Shown here: one piece after another, positions 6,719 to 13,075 of the stretch
Numbering within the stretch: position 1 is the stretch's first letter
Layout: each line of letters opens with the position of its first letter
Source of the DNA: an uncultured Victivallaceae bacterium
GTDB taxonomy: Bacteria > Verrucomicrobiota > Lentisphaeria > Victivallales > Victivallaceae
Reading direction: 5' to 3'
Assembly: GCA_934663655.1 (NCBI GenBank)
Contig: CAKUKT010000040.1
Coordinates: 1-13,075, forward strand
Length of the DNA stretch: 13,075 nt
Notes under the pieces: model-generated
Databases searched by the model: none
Told to the model about the DNA's origin: nothing
The model's input: only the letters and a program-made list of their open reading frames with translations
Program-made: the position numbers and the translations under genes

Positions 6719-7579
6719 ATGCGGATTGCGGATTATCAACTTCAGCTGCCGGGAAAGGTCGTCGAGTGCGAACTTTGCCCGAAACATTGCCGGATCAGCG
6801 ATGGAACCGCCGGTTTCTGCCGGGTGAGGAGCAATCACGGCGGAGTACTTTTCACTTCGGCCGATTTTCCCGCCGCACTGCACGTCGATCCGATTGAGAA
6901 GAAACCGCTGCGCCGTTACCATCCCGGCAGCCGGGTGCTGTCGATCGGCACTTTCGGGTGCAATCTCGGGTGCCGTTTCTGTCAGAACGATTCGCTTTCG
7001 CGCGCTTCGGGCCTGGAAGCGGGCGAACCACTCTCCCCGGAGGATTTTGTCGCGCTTGCCCGCAGGTATCGTTGTGAGTCGGTTGCGTTCACCTACAATG
7101 AGCCGACGGTTTTCATCGAATACGCCCGGGAACTTGCCGCCGCCGCCCGCGCCGCCGGTCTGGGAACCGTGCTGGTCAGCAACGGCAGCATCAGCGCGAA
7201 GGCGCGGCGGGAATTTTATCCGCTGATGGAGGCCGCCAATATCGATATGAAGGGATTTGACGAGAATTTCTACGCCCGGATGTGCGGTGGACGGCTGGCG
7301 CCGATACTTGAAAGCTGTGAATATTTCAAACACGAATGCCACGGCCACCTCGAAGTGACTAATCTGCTGATTCCCGGTGAAAACGATGCTCCGGAAATGA
7401 TTTCCGCCTTTCTGGAATGGGCTGCCGAGCGACTCGGCACCGATACTCCGCTTCACTTCAACGCCTGTTATCCGGCGGGAAGCTGGACCGCGCCGCCTAC
7501 TCCTCCGGAAACGGTCCGATCGGCCGCCGCAATGGCGACGGCGCGGGGATTTTCGCACGTTTATTGCGGCAATATCTGA
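6719..7579 (+). CDS. amrS: AmrS-type (AmmeMemoRadiSam) radical SAM protein, short C-terminus
   Basis: A 286-residue iron-sulfur enzyme of the radical SAM superfamily. C81, C85 and C88 in GTFGCNLGCRFCQN form the CxxxCxxC cluster motif. Before it stands the cysteine-rich head typical of AmrS (C17, C20, C24, C34 in ECELCPKHCRIS...GFCRVR), and later TYNEPTVFIEY, NIDMKGFDENFY and VTNLLIPGEND. The family's partners AMMECR1 and Memo are not in the window, and the reaction of the system is not established to my knowledge. The start has GGGAGGA at 6702-6708. Relatives usually continue past the VYxGN segment into a further CxxC motif; here a TGA follows GNI directly. The frame behind it still reads like a family tail across one more TGA (see findings), so the gene may be truncated or recently damaged. 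Confidence 0.85.
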   Translation: MRIADYQLQLPGKVVECELCPKHCRISDGTAGFCRVRSNHGGVLFTSADFPAALHVDPIEKKPLRRYHPGSRVLSIGTFGCNLGCRFCQNDSLSRASGLEAGEPLSPEDFVALARRYRCESVAFTYNEPTVFIEYARELAAAARAAGLGTVLVSNGSISAKARREFYPLMEAANIDMKGFDENFYARMCGGRLAPILESCEYFKHECHGHLEVTNLLIPGENDAPEMISAFLEWAAERLGTDTPLHFNACYPAGSWTAPPTPPETVRSAAAMATARGFSHVYCGNI

Positions 7580-7580
7580 C

Positions 7581-7609
7581 GCGTTCCGGTTCCGCGGGCC
7601 GAACGCTTT
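7581..7609 (+). terminator. Strong hairpin behind the AmrS stop codon, possible terminator
   Basis: One base behind the TGA, GCGTTC (7581-7586) pairs with GAACGC (7601-7606) and, after a bulged C, GGTTC pairs with GGGCC using two G-U pairs around a 3-base loop. Only three T follow, so termination would be partial at best. Confidence 0.3.
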
Positions 7610-7736
7610 CCCTGCCTCCGGCGGTGACGGCCGGACATGCTGATCGTACCCGGCAAACGGTTGAAGTTCAGCGGTTCCCGGCATCGGCATTGACACCCTC
7701 CGCCCGGTTGAAAACCGTTACAGGAGGAGGTCAACT

Positions 7737-8030
7737 ATGATTAATTTCACCACCGAGGTCGAACTGTTGCAGAGTTCCGGACCGGAGGACGGCGAGGAGA
7801 ACTGCGTCGAAATTCGTCTCCAGGCTGTCGTCATCGATGGCGGCGATGAACGGCAGGGCGACTGCGACGTGGTCGCATCCGGACGGGTTTTTCTGCTCGC
7901 GCCCGGGGCCTCTCCCCATCCGGGGGATCGGATTCGCTGCGACGGCGCAATCTGCCGGATCCGCGGTGTCCGCGCCTGCCGCGACCTCGACGGCGTCATA
8001 CGCGCCTACCGCTGTACGGTGATTGCCTGA
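7737..8030 (+). CDS. Small protein, phage head-closure (stopper)-like
   Basis: A 97-residue protein with an excellent Shine-Dalgarno, AGGAGGAGG at 7722-7730, before the ATG at 7737. It appears to be all beta: alternating strands such as VEIRLQAVVI and GRVFLLAPG, and then a GDRIRCDGAICRIRGVRACRDLDG segment. The pattern GD-x-I-x-x-DG followed by a Y/R-V strand and a DLDG turn is the kind seen in small head-tail joining or head-closure proteins of siphophages and myophages, including gpFII-like proteins. That comparison is by pattern and by the two genes behind it, not by a strong signature, so it remains tentative. It is the first gene of a three-gene operon and has no convincing promoter directly upstream; it may be read from the AmrS transcript. 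Confidence 0.4.
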   Translation: MINFTTEVELLQSSGPEDGEENCVEIRLQAVVIDGGDERQGDCDVVASGRVFLLAPGASPHPGDRIRCDGAICRIRGVRACRDLDGVIRAYRCTVIA

Positions 8031-8073
8031 CGCGCAACCCGGATCAAACCAATCCATAACGAGGAGAAAAAAC

Positions 8074-8535
8074 ATGGCCACCCCCACCTATGATGTCGGA
8101 GTCATCAAACGCCACCCCTACGTCGCCGCTTTCGGAACCACGGTGATTGCGCCGCTGGCGGAGGCGCCGGTGATTACGATGGAATCGACATTGCGGGAAT
8201 CGCTGGTTTATGAAAACGGCGGCAGTGAAGCGGTGGCTTCGCTGTTGACCGGACATTCGGTGACGATCACGCTCAACACCAAGAACATTGCGACGGCACT
8301 CTCACTGGTCGGCGATTTCATCCGCGGCGAAGATGTGATGAGTTCGGCACACCGCAAATCGCTCACCTTCACGGCGGTGACTCCGTCGGGGGTAAGCGAA
8401 CCGAGTCTGGTCTTTCCCTCCGCCTGGTTGCAGCCGGAACTCTCTTACGTGCCGACGATGGGCGGCGATCACACCGCCAGGCTGGTTTTCCGGGCATTGC
8501 CGGATGCCGACGGTAATCTGTACACCTTTGCATAG
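8074..8535 (+). CDS. Phage tail-tube-like protein
   Basis: A 153-residue protein, started at the ATG 8074 because GAGGAG at 8061-8066 lies 7 bases before it; a longer in-frame start at 8023 would overlap the previous gene and lacks such a site. The sequence is beta-rich with alternating polar and hydrophobic residues: SVTITLNTKNIATALSLVGD in the middle, SLTFTAVTPSG, then FPSAWLQPELSYVPTMGGDH and the closing TARLVFRALPDADGNLYTF. The last segment, a strand and then a DxDG turn and an aromatic end, is characteristic of tail-tube proteins of the phage tail / type VI tube fold. No signal peptide or membrane segment is seen. If the call is right, the protein would polymerise into rings; nothing in the window supplies a tape measure or baseplate. 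Confidence 0.5.
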   Translation: MATPTYDVGVIKRHPYVAAFGTTVIAPLAEAPVITMESTLRESLVYENGGSEAVASLLTGHSVTITLNTKNIATALSLVGDFIRGEDVMSSAHRKSLTFTAVTPSGVSEPSLVFPSAWLQPELSYVPTMGGDHTARLVFRALPDADGNLYTFA

Positions 8536-8547
8536 GATTTCCCGCCG

Positions 8548-9060
8548 ATGCGATTGGAGCGTTATGGTTCGGCTTTTGTCCGGATCTCGGCCGGTGGCCG
8601 TCGCTTCAACTGCCCGCTGCTGCCGATCGCGTGGTTCGACGAATATGAAGCGGCCGCATCCGAGACCGATCCGGCGGAACAGCGTTTGCGGCTGCTGGCG
8701 CTGCTTGAGCCGGGATTGCCGGTCCGGCTCCAGCCCCATCTGGAGGCGGCGCCGGTCGCTCAACTGCTCGAACTGGCGCGAGCGCTGTTTCTGGGGGAGG
8801 CGGGCAGCACGGTCAGGCGGCGTTCGGAGGCGTTTCTGCGTTGTCGGCCGCACGCCGGCGGTTGGGATGGTATATTCGAGATGCTGGTCACAACGTGGGG
8901 AATCGCTCCCGCGGAAGTCGCCGCATTGAGCCTGCCGCTCTTTGCCGAACTGGCCGGATCCGTTCCGGAGAAAAAAGTTCCGGTGCGCAGCGAGAGCGAA
9001 TACGCCGCCGCCCGCGAACGGCTGCTCGACTGTGTGAAGAAATTTACCGCTCCGGCTTGA
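8548..9060 (+). CDS. Unrecognised protein in the position of a tail assembly chaperone
   Basis: A 170-residue protein I cannot place by sequence. It opens with a short beta region (RLERYGSAFVRISAGGRRFNCPLL) and is then mainly helical, rich in Ala, Leu, Glu and Arg, for example EQRLRLLALLEPGLPVRLQPHLEAAPVAQLLELARAL. It has no membrane segment and no cysteine pair arrangement. The ATG at 8548 follows the previous stop by 12 bases, with AGGA at 8534-8537 overlapping that stop. In tailed phages the gene directly behind the tail tube usually encodes a small helical chaperone for the tape measure protein, so this role is suggested by position. The -35 box of the tRNA-Val promoter overlaps its TGA stop. 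Confidence 0.4.
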   Translation: MRLERYGSAFVRISAGGRRFNCPLLPIAWFDEYEAAASETDPAEQRLRLLALLEPGLPVRLQPHLEAAPVAQLLELARALFLGEAGSTVRRRSEAFLRCRPHAGGWDGIFEMLVTTWGIAPAEVAALSLPLFAELAGSVPEKKVPVRSESEYAAARERLLDCVKKFTAPA

Positions 9061-9085
9061 TATCTCTGCCGTTCCGAACTATATT
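9057..9085 (+). promoter_or_regulatory. Predicted promoter of tRNA-Val
   Basis: TTGATA at 9057-9062 and TATATT at 9080-9085 are separated by 17 bases, and the tRNA starts 17 bases behind the -10 box. The -35 box contains the TGA stop of the preceding gene. Confidence 0.65.
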
Positions 9086-9101
9086 AATAAAATCAGCACC
9101 C

Positions 9102-9178
9102 GGGCGGTTAGCTCAGTTGGTTAGAGCACCACGCTTACACCGTGGTTGTCACGTGTTCGAGTCACGTACCGCCCACCA
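9102..9178 (+). tRNA. tRNA-Val, anticodon UAC
   Basis: A complete 77-base tRNA with an encoded CCA end at 9176-9178. The acceptor stem GGGCGGT/ACCGCCC is perfect, as is the T stem ACGTG/CACGT. The D arm is GCTC/GAGC, and the anticodon stem CCACG/CGTGG encloses the loop CTTACAC, with anticodon TAC at 9136-9138, which reads valine GUA/GUG and, if modified, all four codons. It has its own promoter and terminator. Confidence 0.97.
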
Positions 9179-9196
9179 TCATCATTCCATGTCAGC

Positions 9197-9227
9197 AACC
9201 GGCTTGAGTAGAGGCCGGTTTTTTTTT
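9197..9227 (+). terminator. Rho-independent terminator of tRNA-Val
   Basis: AACCGGC (9197-9203) pairs with GCCGGTT (9214-9220) around a 10-base loop and runs into nine T at 9219-9227. It stands 19 bases behind the tRNA and is the clearest terminator in the window. Confidence 0.88.
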
Positions 9228-9332
9228 GCAGCGGTTGGGGGGCATGCCGCCCGGGAGGTGGCGGCGCGCGGTCGGGCGCGCAGTGCGTGCGGAAAACTTC
9301 TGCGGCGGCGAAGCGGGGGCACCCAGCGGCGG
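9228..9332. other. GC-rich gap with nested hairpins behind the kinase gene
   Basis: GCCGCC (9246-9251) can pair with GGCGGC (9260-9265), and GCGCGC (9264-9269) with GCGCGC (9276-9281). They lie downstream of the minus-strand kinase gene and could slow or end its transcript, but no T run follows on that strand. No gene is seen. Confidence 0.3.
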
Positions 9333-10334
9333 TTAATGCTTCTTGTTCTTGAACCAGTTGCCGAAGCGCTCCGTCCAGCTGCCCGATTCTTCCGGCACCT
9401 TGAGTTCCGAGAGGCGGCGAAGCCCCGCGATCACCTCCGGATAACCGGGGCGGTCGAGCGGATCGAAACTCAACATCCTGCCCACCAGCCGGGAGAAATC
9501 CTCCGGAACCTGGCGGTTGCGTCTGCACAGCGGTTCAATATCCATTTTCGCCCGCCGGTCGTAGAGCAGCTGAAGATCTTCCCCCATCCCGAACGGAGTG
9601 ACCCCGCTGAAAAGTTCGTAAATTGTCGCCCCGAGACTGAAGATGTCTCCGCGGGAATCCTCCACTCCATCCAGAATCCGTTCCGGACTCATATAGCCGG
9701 AACTTCCCCATTCAAGCATCTTGCGCTCTCCCGTACCCGGGTCGCCGAGGTCGGCGAGATCGAAATCTCCGAGCTTCGCGCAATTGTCGGCGGTGAGCAG
9801 AATATTGGACGGTTTGACGTCATGGTGAGCAATTCCCGCCGCGGCCGCGTGTTCCAGTCCGGCGGCGACGTTGGCCAGCCAGCCGGCGATCACCGGAATT
9901 GCCGGAAGCCGTCCCTCCCGCTGCAGACGTTCCAGATCGCCATGTTCCATGTAACGCATCACCAGAAACGGCTGATGTTCCCAGACACCGCAGTTGTAGA
10001 TCGGCACCAGCCCGGGGTGATCGAGTTTGGAGATCAGACTCGCCTCATTAAGAAAACGCGCGGTGAACTCCTCCTCCGAATCCCCGCCCGGCGTCAGCAC
10101 CTTCACCACCACCCGGCGCGCCAGCACCGGATCGAACGCGCGGTAGATGTTGGACATCCCGCCGCGACCGCAGGGTTTTTCGAGAATGTAGCGTTCAAAA
10201 CGCCGGGGAACGCGCAGCTTGGTGCCGCACTCCGGACACTGGAACGCACTGAACGGCTCCAGATCACTGACATCATACTTGCCGTGACATTTGCCGCAGA
10301 CGACCTTCATCGGTTCGGAGGAGTTCGAGCTCAT
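9333..10334 (-). CDS. Hanks-type Ser/Thr protein kinase with N-terminal zinc ribbon
   Basis: A 333-residue soluble kinase that would phosphorylate Ser/Thr of partner proteins. A zinc ribbon comes first (C13-x2-C16 and C33-x2-C36). The kinase domain spans about residues 48-310: glycine loop GRGGMSN (56-62), K78 in VVVKVL, E97 of helix C, catalytic D172 in HHDVKPSNIL, metal-binding D190 and SPE at 216-218. Two positions deviate: HRD is HHD, and DFG is D190-F191-D192, so the loop glycine is an aspartate. All catalytic residues remain, so activity is likely but not certain. There is no membrane segment or extracellular sensor; the protein ends in a basic tail. The ATG at 10334 overlaps the stop of the metallo-beta-lactamase gene (ATGA), with GGAGG eight bases before it, so they are co-translated. 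Confidence 0.92.
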   Translation of the reverse strand: MSSNSSEPMKVVCGKCHGKYDVSDLEPFSAFQCPECGTKLRVPRRFERYILEKPCGRGGMSNIYRAFDPVLARRVVVKVLTPGGDSEEEFTARFLNEASLISKLDHPGLVPIYNCGVWEHQPFLVMRYMEHGDLERLQREGRLPAIPVIAGWLANVAAGLEHAAAAGIAHHDVKPSNILLTADNCAKLGDFDLADLGDPGTGERKMLEWGSSGYMSPERILDGVEDSRGDIFSLGATIYELFSGVTPFGMGEDLQLLYDRRAKMDIEPLCRRNRQVPEDFSRLVGRMLSFDPLDRPGYPEVIAGLRRLSELKVPEESGSWTERFGNWFKNKKH

Positions 10335-11146
10335 TGCGGGCGCCTCCGGGAAACTTCCAGACCACCGCCGGAAAAGGTGAAAACTCCCAGCGGCAGTTCC
10401 TGTTCGATCACATCGAAAACAATCCGGTTGCGTCCGAGTTCGCGCAGCTTCTCGGCACAGCCGGAACGGGCGAGTTCAAAAGTATTGCATTCGCGGCTCA
10501 CGTGGGCGAGCAGCAGCAGCCGCGTCCGGTCGGTCAGCAGACTCGCCAGCGCATTGCAGGCGTCCAGATTGCCGAGATGGCCGTGACGCCCGGCAATCCG
10601 CCTTTTGAGCCGCAGTTCCCGGTCGGAGGCGCGGAGCATCTCCCGGTCGTAGTTGCTTTCAAGAACCAGCGCGTCACAGTCGCACAGTCGCATCCGGGCC
10701 AGATTATTCACCTCCCCGAGATCGGTCGCCACCCCGATTTTATAGCCGTCTCGGCGGATGATGAAGCCGACCGGATCCTCGGCGTCGTGCTGTACCGGAA
10801 AGGCTTCAATCACAAAACCGCCCAGCGTGAAGGAGGAACCGGCCTCGAACAATCGCACCTCGCCGGGCAGTTGTCCCCGTCGGCGCAGATATTCCGCAGT
10901 GCGCGCGGTTGCGCACAGTGGGATCCCCTGGGTATTGCAGAAGACCCGGCATCCCTTTGAGTGATCCGAGTGTTCATGGGAGAGCAACGCTCCGAGCAGG
11001 GTTTCCGTCGGAAAGCCGAGCGACTCCATACGGCCGAGGAGTTCCCTCCGGGAAAATCCGAGGTCGATGATCAGGCTTTCGCGGTCGGAGGCGATTCCCA
11101 GGGAATTGCCGGCACTGCCGCTGCCGAGTGCGTAGATTTTAAGCAT
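10331..11146 (-). CDS. Metallo-beta-lactamase-fold hydrolase, YycJ/WalJ-like
   Basis: A 271-residue protein with the MBL fold: H57, H59, D61 and H62 in LLSHEHSDHSKG are the main metal ligands, with later ones in PVQHDAED, VATDLGE and LLAHVSRECNT. The opening LKIYALGSGSAGNS and the late HVSRECNT fit the YycJ/WalJ group, proteins thought to be nucleases or related phosphodiesterases. I start it at the ATG 11146, where the family's first strand begins and GGGAGG stands just upstream; a longer TTG start at 11239 would add 31 residues with no family likeness. It is the first gene of a two-gene operon with the kinase, which overlaps it by four bases. The link suggests the pair acts in one signalling or cell-envelope process, but nothing in the sequence says which. 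Confidence 0.85.
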   Translation of the reverse strand: MLKIYALGSGSAGNSLGIASDRESLIIDLGFSRRELLGRMESLGFPTETLLGALLSHEHSDHSKGCRVFCNTQGIPLCATARTAEYLRRRGQLPGEVRLFEAGSSFTLGGFVIEAFPVQHDAEDPVGFIIRRDGYKIGVATDLGEVNNLARMRLCDCDALVLESNYDREMLRASDRELRLKRRIAGRHGHLGNLDACNALASLLTDRTRLLLLAHVSRECNTFELARSGCAEKLRELGRNRIVFDVIEQELPLGVFTFSGGGLEVSRRRPQ

Positions 11147-11500
11147 AATCCTCCCGAAACCGAATCCGGAATCCGGGTGGCGGCCGGTGGTTCCGGAAAT
11201 CATCTCCCCGTGCTGAACCGGTATCGCGGCACCCTTCAACTTCGGCGGCGCGGCCGTCGGCGGGGAATTGCTGACTGATTCAATTGCCGAAATATAAAAA
11301 TACTCTCTTAAATCGACTTAGTCAAGCCTTACCCGGTTTTTTTGCGCCAAAAGCCCCTTCCGGAACCGCCGTTCCACCATCGAAACAAAAAAAAGTGAAA
11401 AAATCCTTCCGGCCACTGGAAAAATGGGGGTTTCAAACTTAAATTTTATACCGACAAAATTGTACAGCGGAGCAAACCTTCCTTTTGAGTTCAGAACCCG
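11147..11500. other. Divergent intergenic region between the MBL-kinase operon and rpoN
   Basis: No gene is seen. The left part is the leader of the minus-strand operon and the middle holds its promoter. The right part is AT-rich with A runs (11384-11406) and a TATACC (11447-11452) that could be a -10 box for rpoN, but without a good -35 partner. The bases directly before the rpoN ATG have no clear Shine-Dalgarno. Confidence 0.4.
11297..11325 (-). promoter_or_regulatory. Predicted promoter of the MBL-kinase operon
   Basis: On the minus strand TTGACT (11325 to 11320) and TATTTT (11302 to 11297) are separated by 17 bases. Transcription would start near 11290, leaving a leader of about 145 bases before the ATG at 11146. 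Confidence 0.5.
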
Positions 11501-12946
11501 ATGGCCGAAAACATCCAGATTCAGGGAGCCTCCCTCGAACAGCGGCAGCAGCAGCAGTTGTCGCTGCGGCAGCGTCAGGCGCTGGAACTGCTGCATCTGC
11601 CCGCGCTCGAACTTGAGGAACGGCTCACCCATGAACTCGAAGCCAACCCGCTGCTCGAAGAACTCCCCCCGGAAAACCCGCCGGAGACGGCGCTGGAAAA
11701 CACCACTCCGACGCCGGACAACGATTCTCTCGGCGACGAGGCCGAGCTCGACGAAAAACTGGTCGAAGATAACGACGACTGGGCCGACGAACTGCCGCTG
11801 CCGGATGAGGAAGTTTCCACCGGCGACGATCTGGTTTTCGACCGGGTCGCTTCCTCGGCTGCTCCGGATTTTTCGCTCTCCGAAGAGCTGCACCATGAAC
11901 TGGCAACCTGCCGGGTTTCGCCGCGACTGGCGGAACTCGCGGGTGCGATTATCGATTCGCTGGACGCCTCCGGTTACCTGCGCACCCCGACCGCGGATCT
12001 CGCGATGGCATTCGACGCCGACGAAGCGGAGGTCGCAGCGGCGCTCCGGCTGGTGCAGAGCTTCGATCCGCCGGGGGTCGGCGCCCGCGATCTCGCCGAA
12101 GCGTTGCGTCTCCAGCTTGAACGTTCCGGCAGATTGACGCCGCTGCTCGAAAGGCTCCTCGCCGAAGGGCTCGACGATCTCGCCCGCAACCGGCTGCCCG
12201 CGCTGGCCCGGCGCCTCGGCGTCTCCGTGGCCGAACTCAATTCCGCGATCGCGGAGCTGCGCAGCCTCAATCCGCTGCCCGGAGAACGGCTCTCCGGAGA
12301 GACCGGCAGCGAGGCGGTTCCGGAAATCGAAATCGTCCGCCGGGGAGATGATTTCGTGGTGAGGAGCCTGCGGGAACACCGCCGCCGCATCGGCTTTTCC
12401 GAACGCTACCTGCGGCTGCTTGAAAACGATGCCGAACTCTCCGGCGAAGATCGCGCCTACCTGCGCGACAAATATCAGCGGGCCCGCGAACTCATGCGCG
12501 CACTTGAACAGCGCGGAACCACCCTCGAACGTCTCGGCGGAGTGATCGTCGCCACTCAGCGGGAGTTCCTCGAGCACGGCGTCGCTTCGCTCAAACCGCT
12601 GACCATGAAACAGGCCGGCGCAATGATCGGCGTCCATGAGACCACGATCAGCCGGGCGGCCGCGGACAAATATGTGGCGACGCCGCAGGGAAACTTCCCC
12701 TTCCGATTCTTCTTTTCGGCGGGTTACGAACACGCCGGGGAGTCGGGAGACGCGGTTTCCAACCGGGTGGTGATGGAGCGCATTCGGGAACTGATCGCCG
12801 CCGAGGACAGCACTCACCCGCTTTCGGATGAACGCGTTTCCGAATTGCTCAAGGCGGAGAATTTCCCGGTCGCCCGCCGGACTGTCGCCAAATACCGGGA
12901 GCTGATGAAAATTCCTCCCTCCAGCCTGCGCCGCCGTCACGAATAG
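11501..12946 (+). CDS. rpoN: RNA polymerase sigma-54 factor (RpoN)
   Basis: A 481-residue sigma factor that directs RNA polymerase to -24/-12 promoters and needs an ATP-driven activator to open them. All parts are present: a glutamine-rich region I (about residues 8-55: RQQQQLSLRQRQALELL...ELEERLTHELEANPLLEE), an acidic linker of about 60 residues rich in Asp and Glu, the core-binding domain, a helix-turn-helix from about residue 367 (LTMKQAGAMIGVHETTISRA), and the RpoN box ARRTVAKYRE at 458-467, intact. The length matches the family (about 480). The ATG at 11501 fits the family start; its Shine-Dalgarno is weak. No sigma-54-dependent promoter was recognised elsewhere in the window, and no enhancer-binding activator is encoded here. 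Confidence 0.97.
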   Translation: MAENIQIQGASLEQRQQQQLSLRQRQALELLHLPALELEERLTHELEANPLLEELPPENPPETALENTTPTPDNDSLGDEAELDEKLVEDNDDWADELPLPDEEVSTGDDLVFDRVASSAAPDFSLSEELHHELATCRVSPRLAELAGAIIDSLDASGYLRTPTADLAMAFDADEAEVAAALRLVQSFDPPGVGARDLAEALRLQLERSGRLTPLLERLLAEGLDDLARNRLPALARRLGVSVAELNSAIAELRSLNPLPGERLSGETGSEAVPEIEIVRRGDDFVVRSLREHRRRIGFSERYLRLLENDAELSGEDRAYLRDKYQRARELMRALEQRGTTLERLGGVIVATQREFLEHGVASLKPLTMKQAGAMIGVHETTISRAAADKYVATPQGNFPFRFFFSAGYEHAGESGDAVSNRVVMERIRELIAAEDSTHPLSDERVSELLKAENFPVARRTVAKYRELMKIPPSSLRRRHE

Positions 12947-12952
12947 GTCGAT

Positions 12953-13060
12953 GCAGCCGGAGAAATCCGGTGCGGCAGTGACGGGGATGCCGATGGCTCT
13001 GCCCGCCGGAGTGCCGGTTCAGTTCCGTTCCGGCTGCGGCAGGAACGGGAAAATATGATC
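12953..13060 (+). CDS. Very small ORF between rpoN and the next gene
   Basis: An ATG at 12953 opens 35 codons that end at the TGA 13058-13060. It has no good Shine-Dalgarno and no recognisable motif, and starts with a 14-base hairpin (CCGGA-GAAA-TCCGG, 12957-12970). It may just be spacer with chance coding potential. Confidence 0.12.
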
Positions 13061-13075
13061 GAGATCGCCCGCTCC
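13055..13075 (+). CDS. Possible start of the next gene, cut by the right edge
   Basis: An ATG at 13055 is preceded by AGGAACGGGAA and reads MIEIARS before the window ends. Too short to identify; it is on the same strand as rpoN and might belong to its operon, since rpoN is often followed by a small regulator or a ribosome hibernation factor. Confidence 0.3.

Noticed and set aside
7577..7606. Selenocysteine insertion at the AmrS TGA
   Set aside because: The hairpin starts one base after the TGA and has a CGC loop without the GU expected in a bacterial SECIS; mutation is simpler.
7690..7720. A promoter for the tail-like operon starting with TTGACA at 7690
   Set aside because: No acceptable -10 box lies 15-19 bases behind it; the region before the Shine-Dalgarno reads AACCGTTACAG.
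9197..9227. A bidirectional terminator also serving the kinase gene
   Set aside because: On the minus strand the hairpin has its A/T tract in front, not behind, so it can only end plus-strand transcripts.
8841..10586. A 581-codon plus-strand open frame
   Set aside because: It runs through tRNA-Val and antisense to the kinase, whose motifs are unmistakable; it is a shadow caused by high GC.
10331..11239. The longer form of the MBL protein from the TTG at 11239
   Set aside because: The extra 31 residues do not resemble the family, and a ribosome binding site stands directly before the ATG at 11146.
11318..12940. A 540-codon minus-strand open frame
   Set aside because: It is antisense to rpoN, which has an intact RpoN box; it has no start signal or recognisable domain.

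Overview
The window is GC-rich, densely coded bacterial chromosome with no plasmid, insertion sequence or CRISPR signature. A GH35 beta-galactosidase divergent from an AraC regulator, a CehA/McbA-type PHP protein, an N-terminally zinc-ribboned Hanks-type kinase, a homocysteine methyltransferase/MTHFR fusion and sigma-54 suggest a member of the PVC superphylum, most likely Lentisphaerota (Victivallis-like). The lineage is inferred from gene style and content; there is no rRNA to confirm it.

Layout. (a) 1-4148, carbohydrate block: a GH35 beta-galactosidase (minus strand, cut by the left edge) is divergent from an AraC-family regulator; a PHP-fold metallohydrolase and an EamA transporter follow as a translationally coupled pair (ATGA overlap). 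(b) 4149-4780, non-coding: a terminator for the transporter, a minus-strand tRNA with a CAU anticodon and its own promoter, then a promoter and a structured leader for the next gene. (c) 4781-7579, one-carbon block: a homocysteine S-methyltransferase/methylenetetrahydrofolate reductase fusion, then an AmrS-type radical SAM protein whose C-terminus looks cut short. (d) 7737-9060: three small genes in an operon that resemble the head-closure, tail-tube and tail-chaperone part of a phage tail module, with no other phage genes around them. (e) 9102-9227: tRNA-Val(UAC) with a clear promoter and terminator. (f) 9333-11146, minus strand: a YycJ-type metallo-beta-lactamase-fold protein and, overlapping it by 4 bp, a zinc-ribbon Ser/Thr kinase with a DFD instead of a DFG motif. 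(g) 11501-12946: rpoN (sigma-54), followed by the first codons of another gene at the right edge.

How the parts work together. Block (a) is a typical polysaccharide-response cluster: regulator, secreted or cytoplasmic galactosidase, metallohydrolase and a drug/metabolite-type transporter. Block (c) makes 5-methyl-THF and methionine. Block (f) looks like a small signalling operon. The promoters I can read share a TTG-N3 / 16-17 bp / TAT-N3 layout, and several have TTGC at -35. The least expected content is the isolated three-gene tail-like module in (d), followed by the unusual kinase in (f) and the possible readthrough or decayed end of the AmrS gene in (c). All calls come from reading the sequence; no database search was possible.
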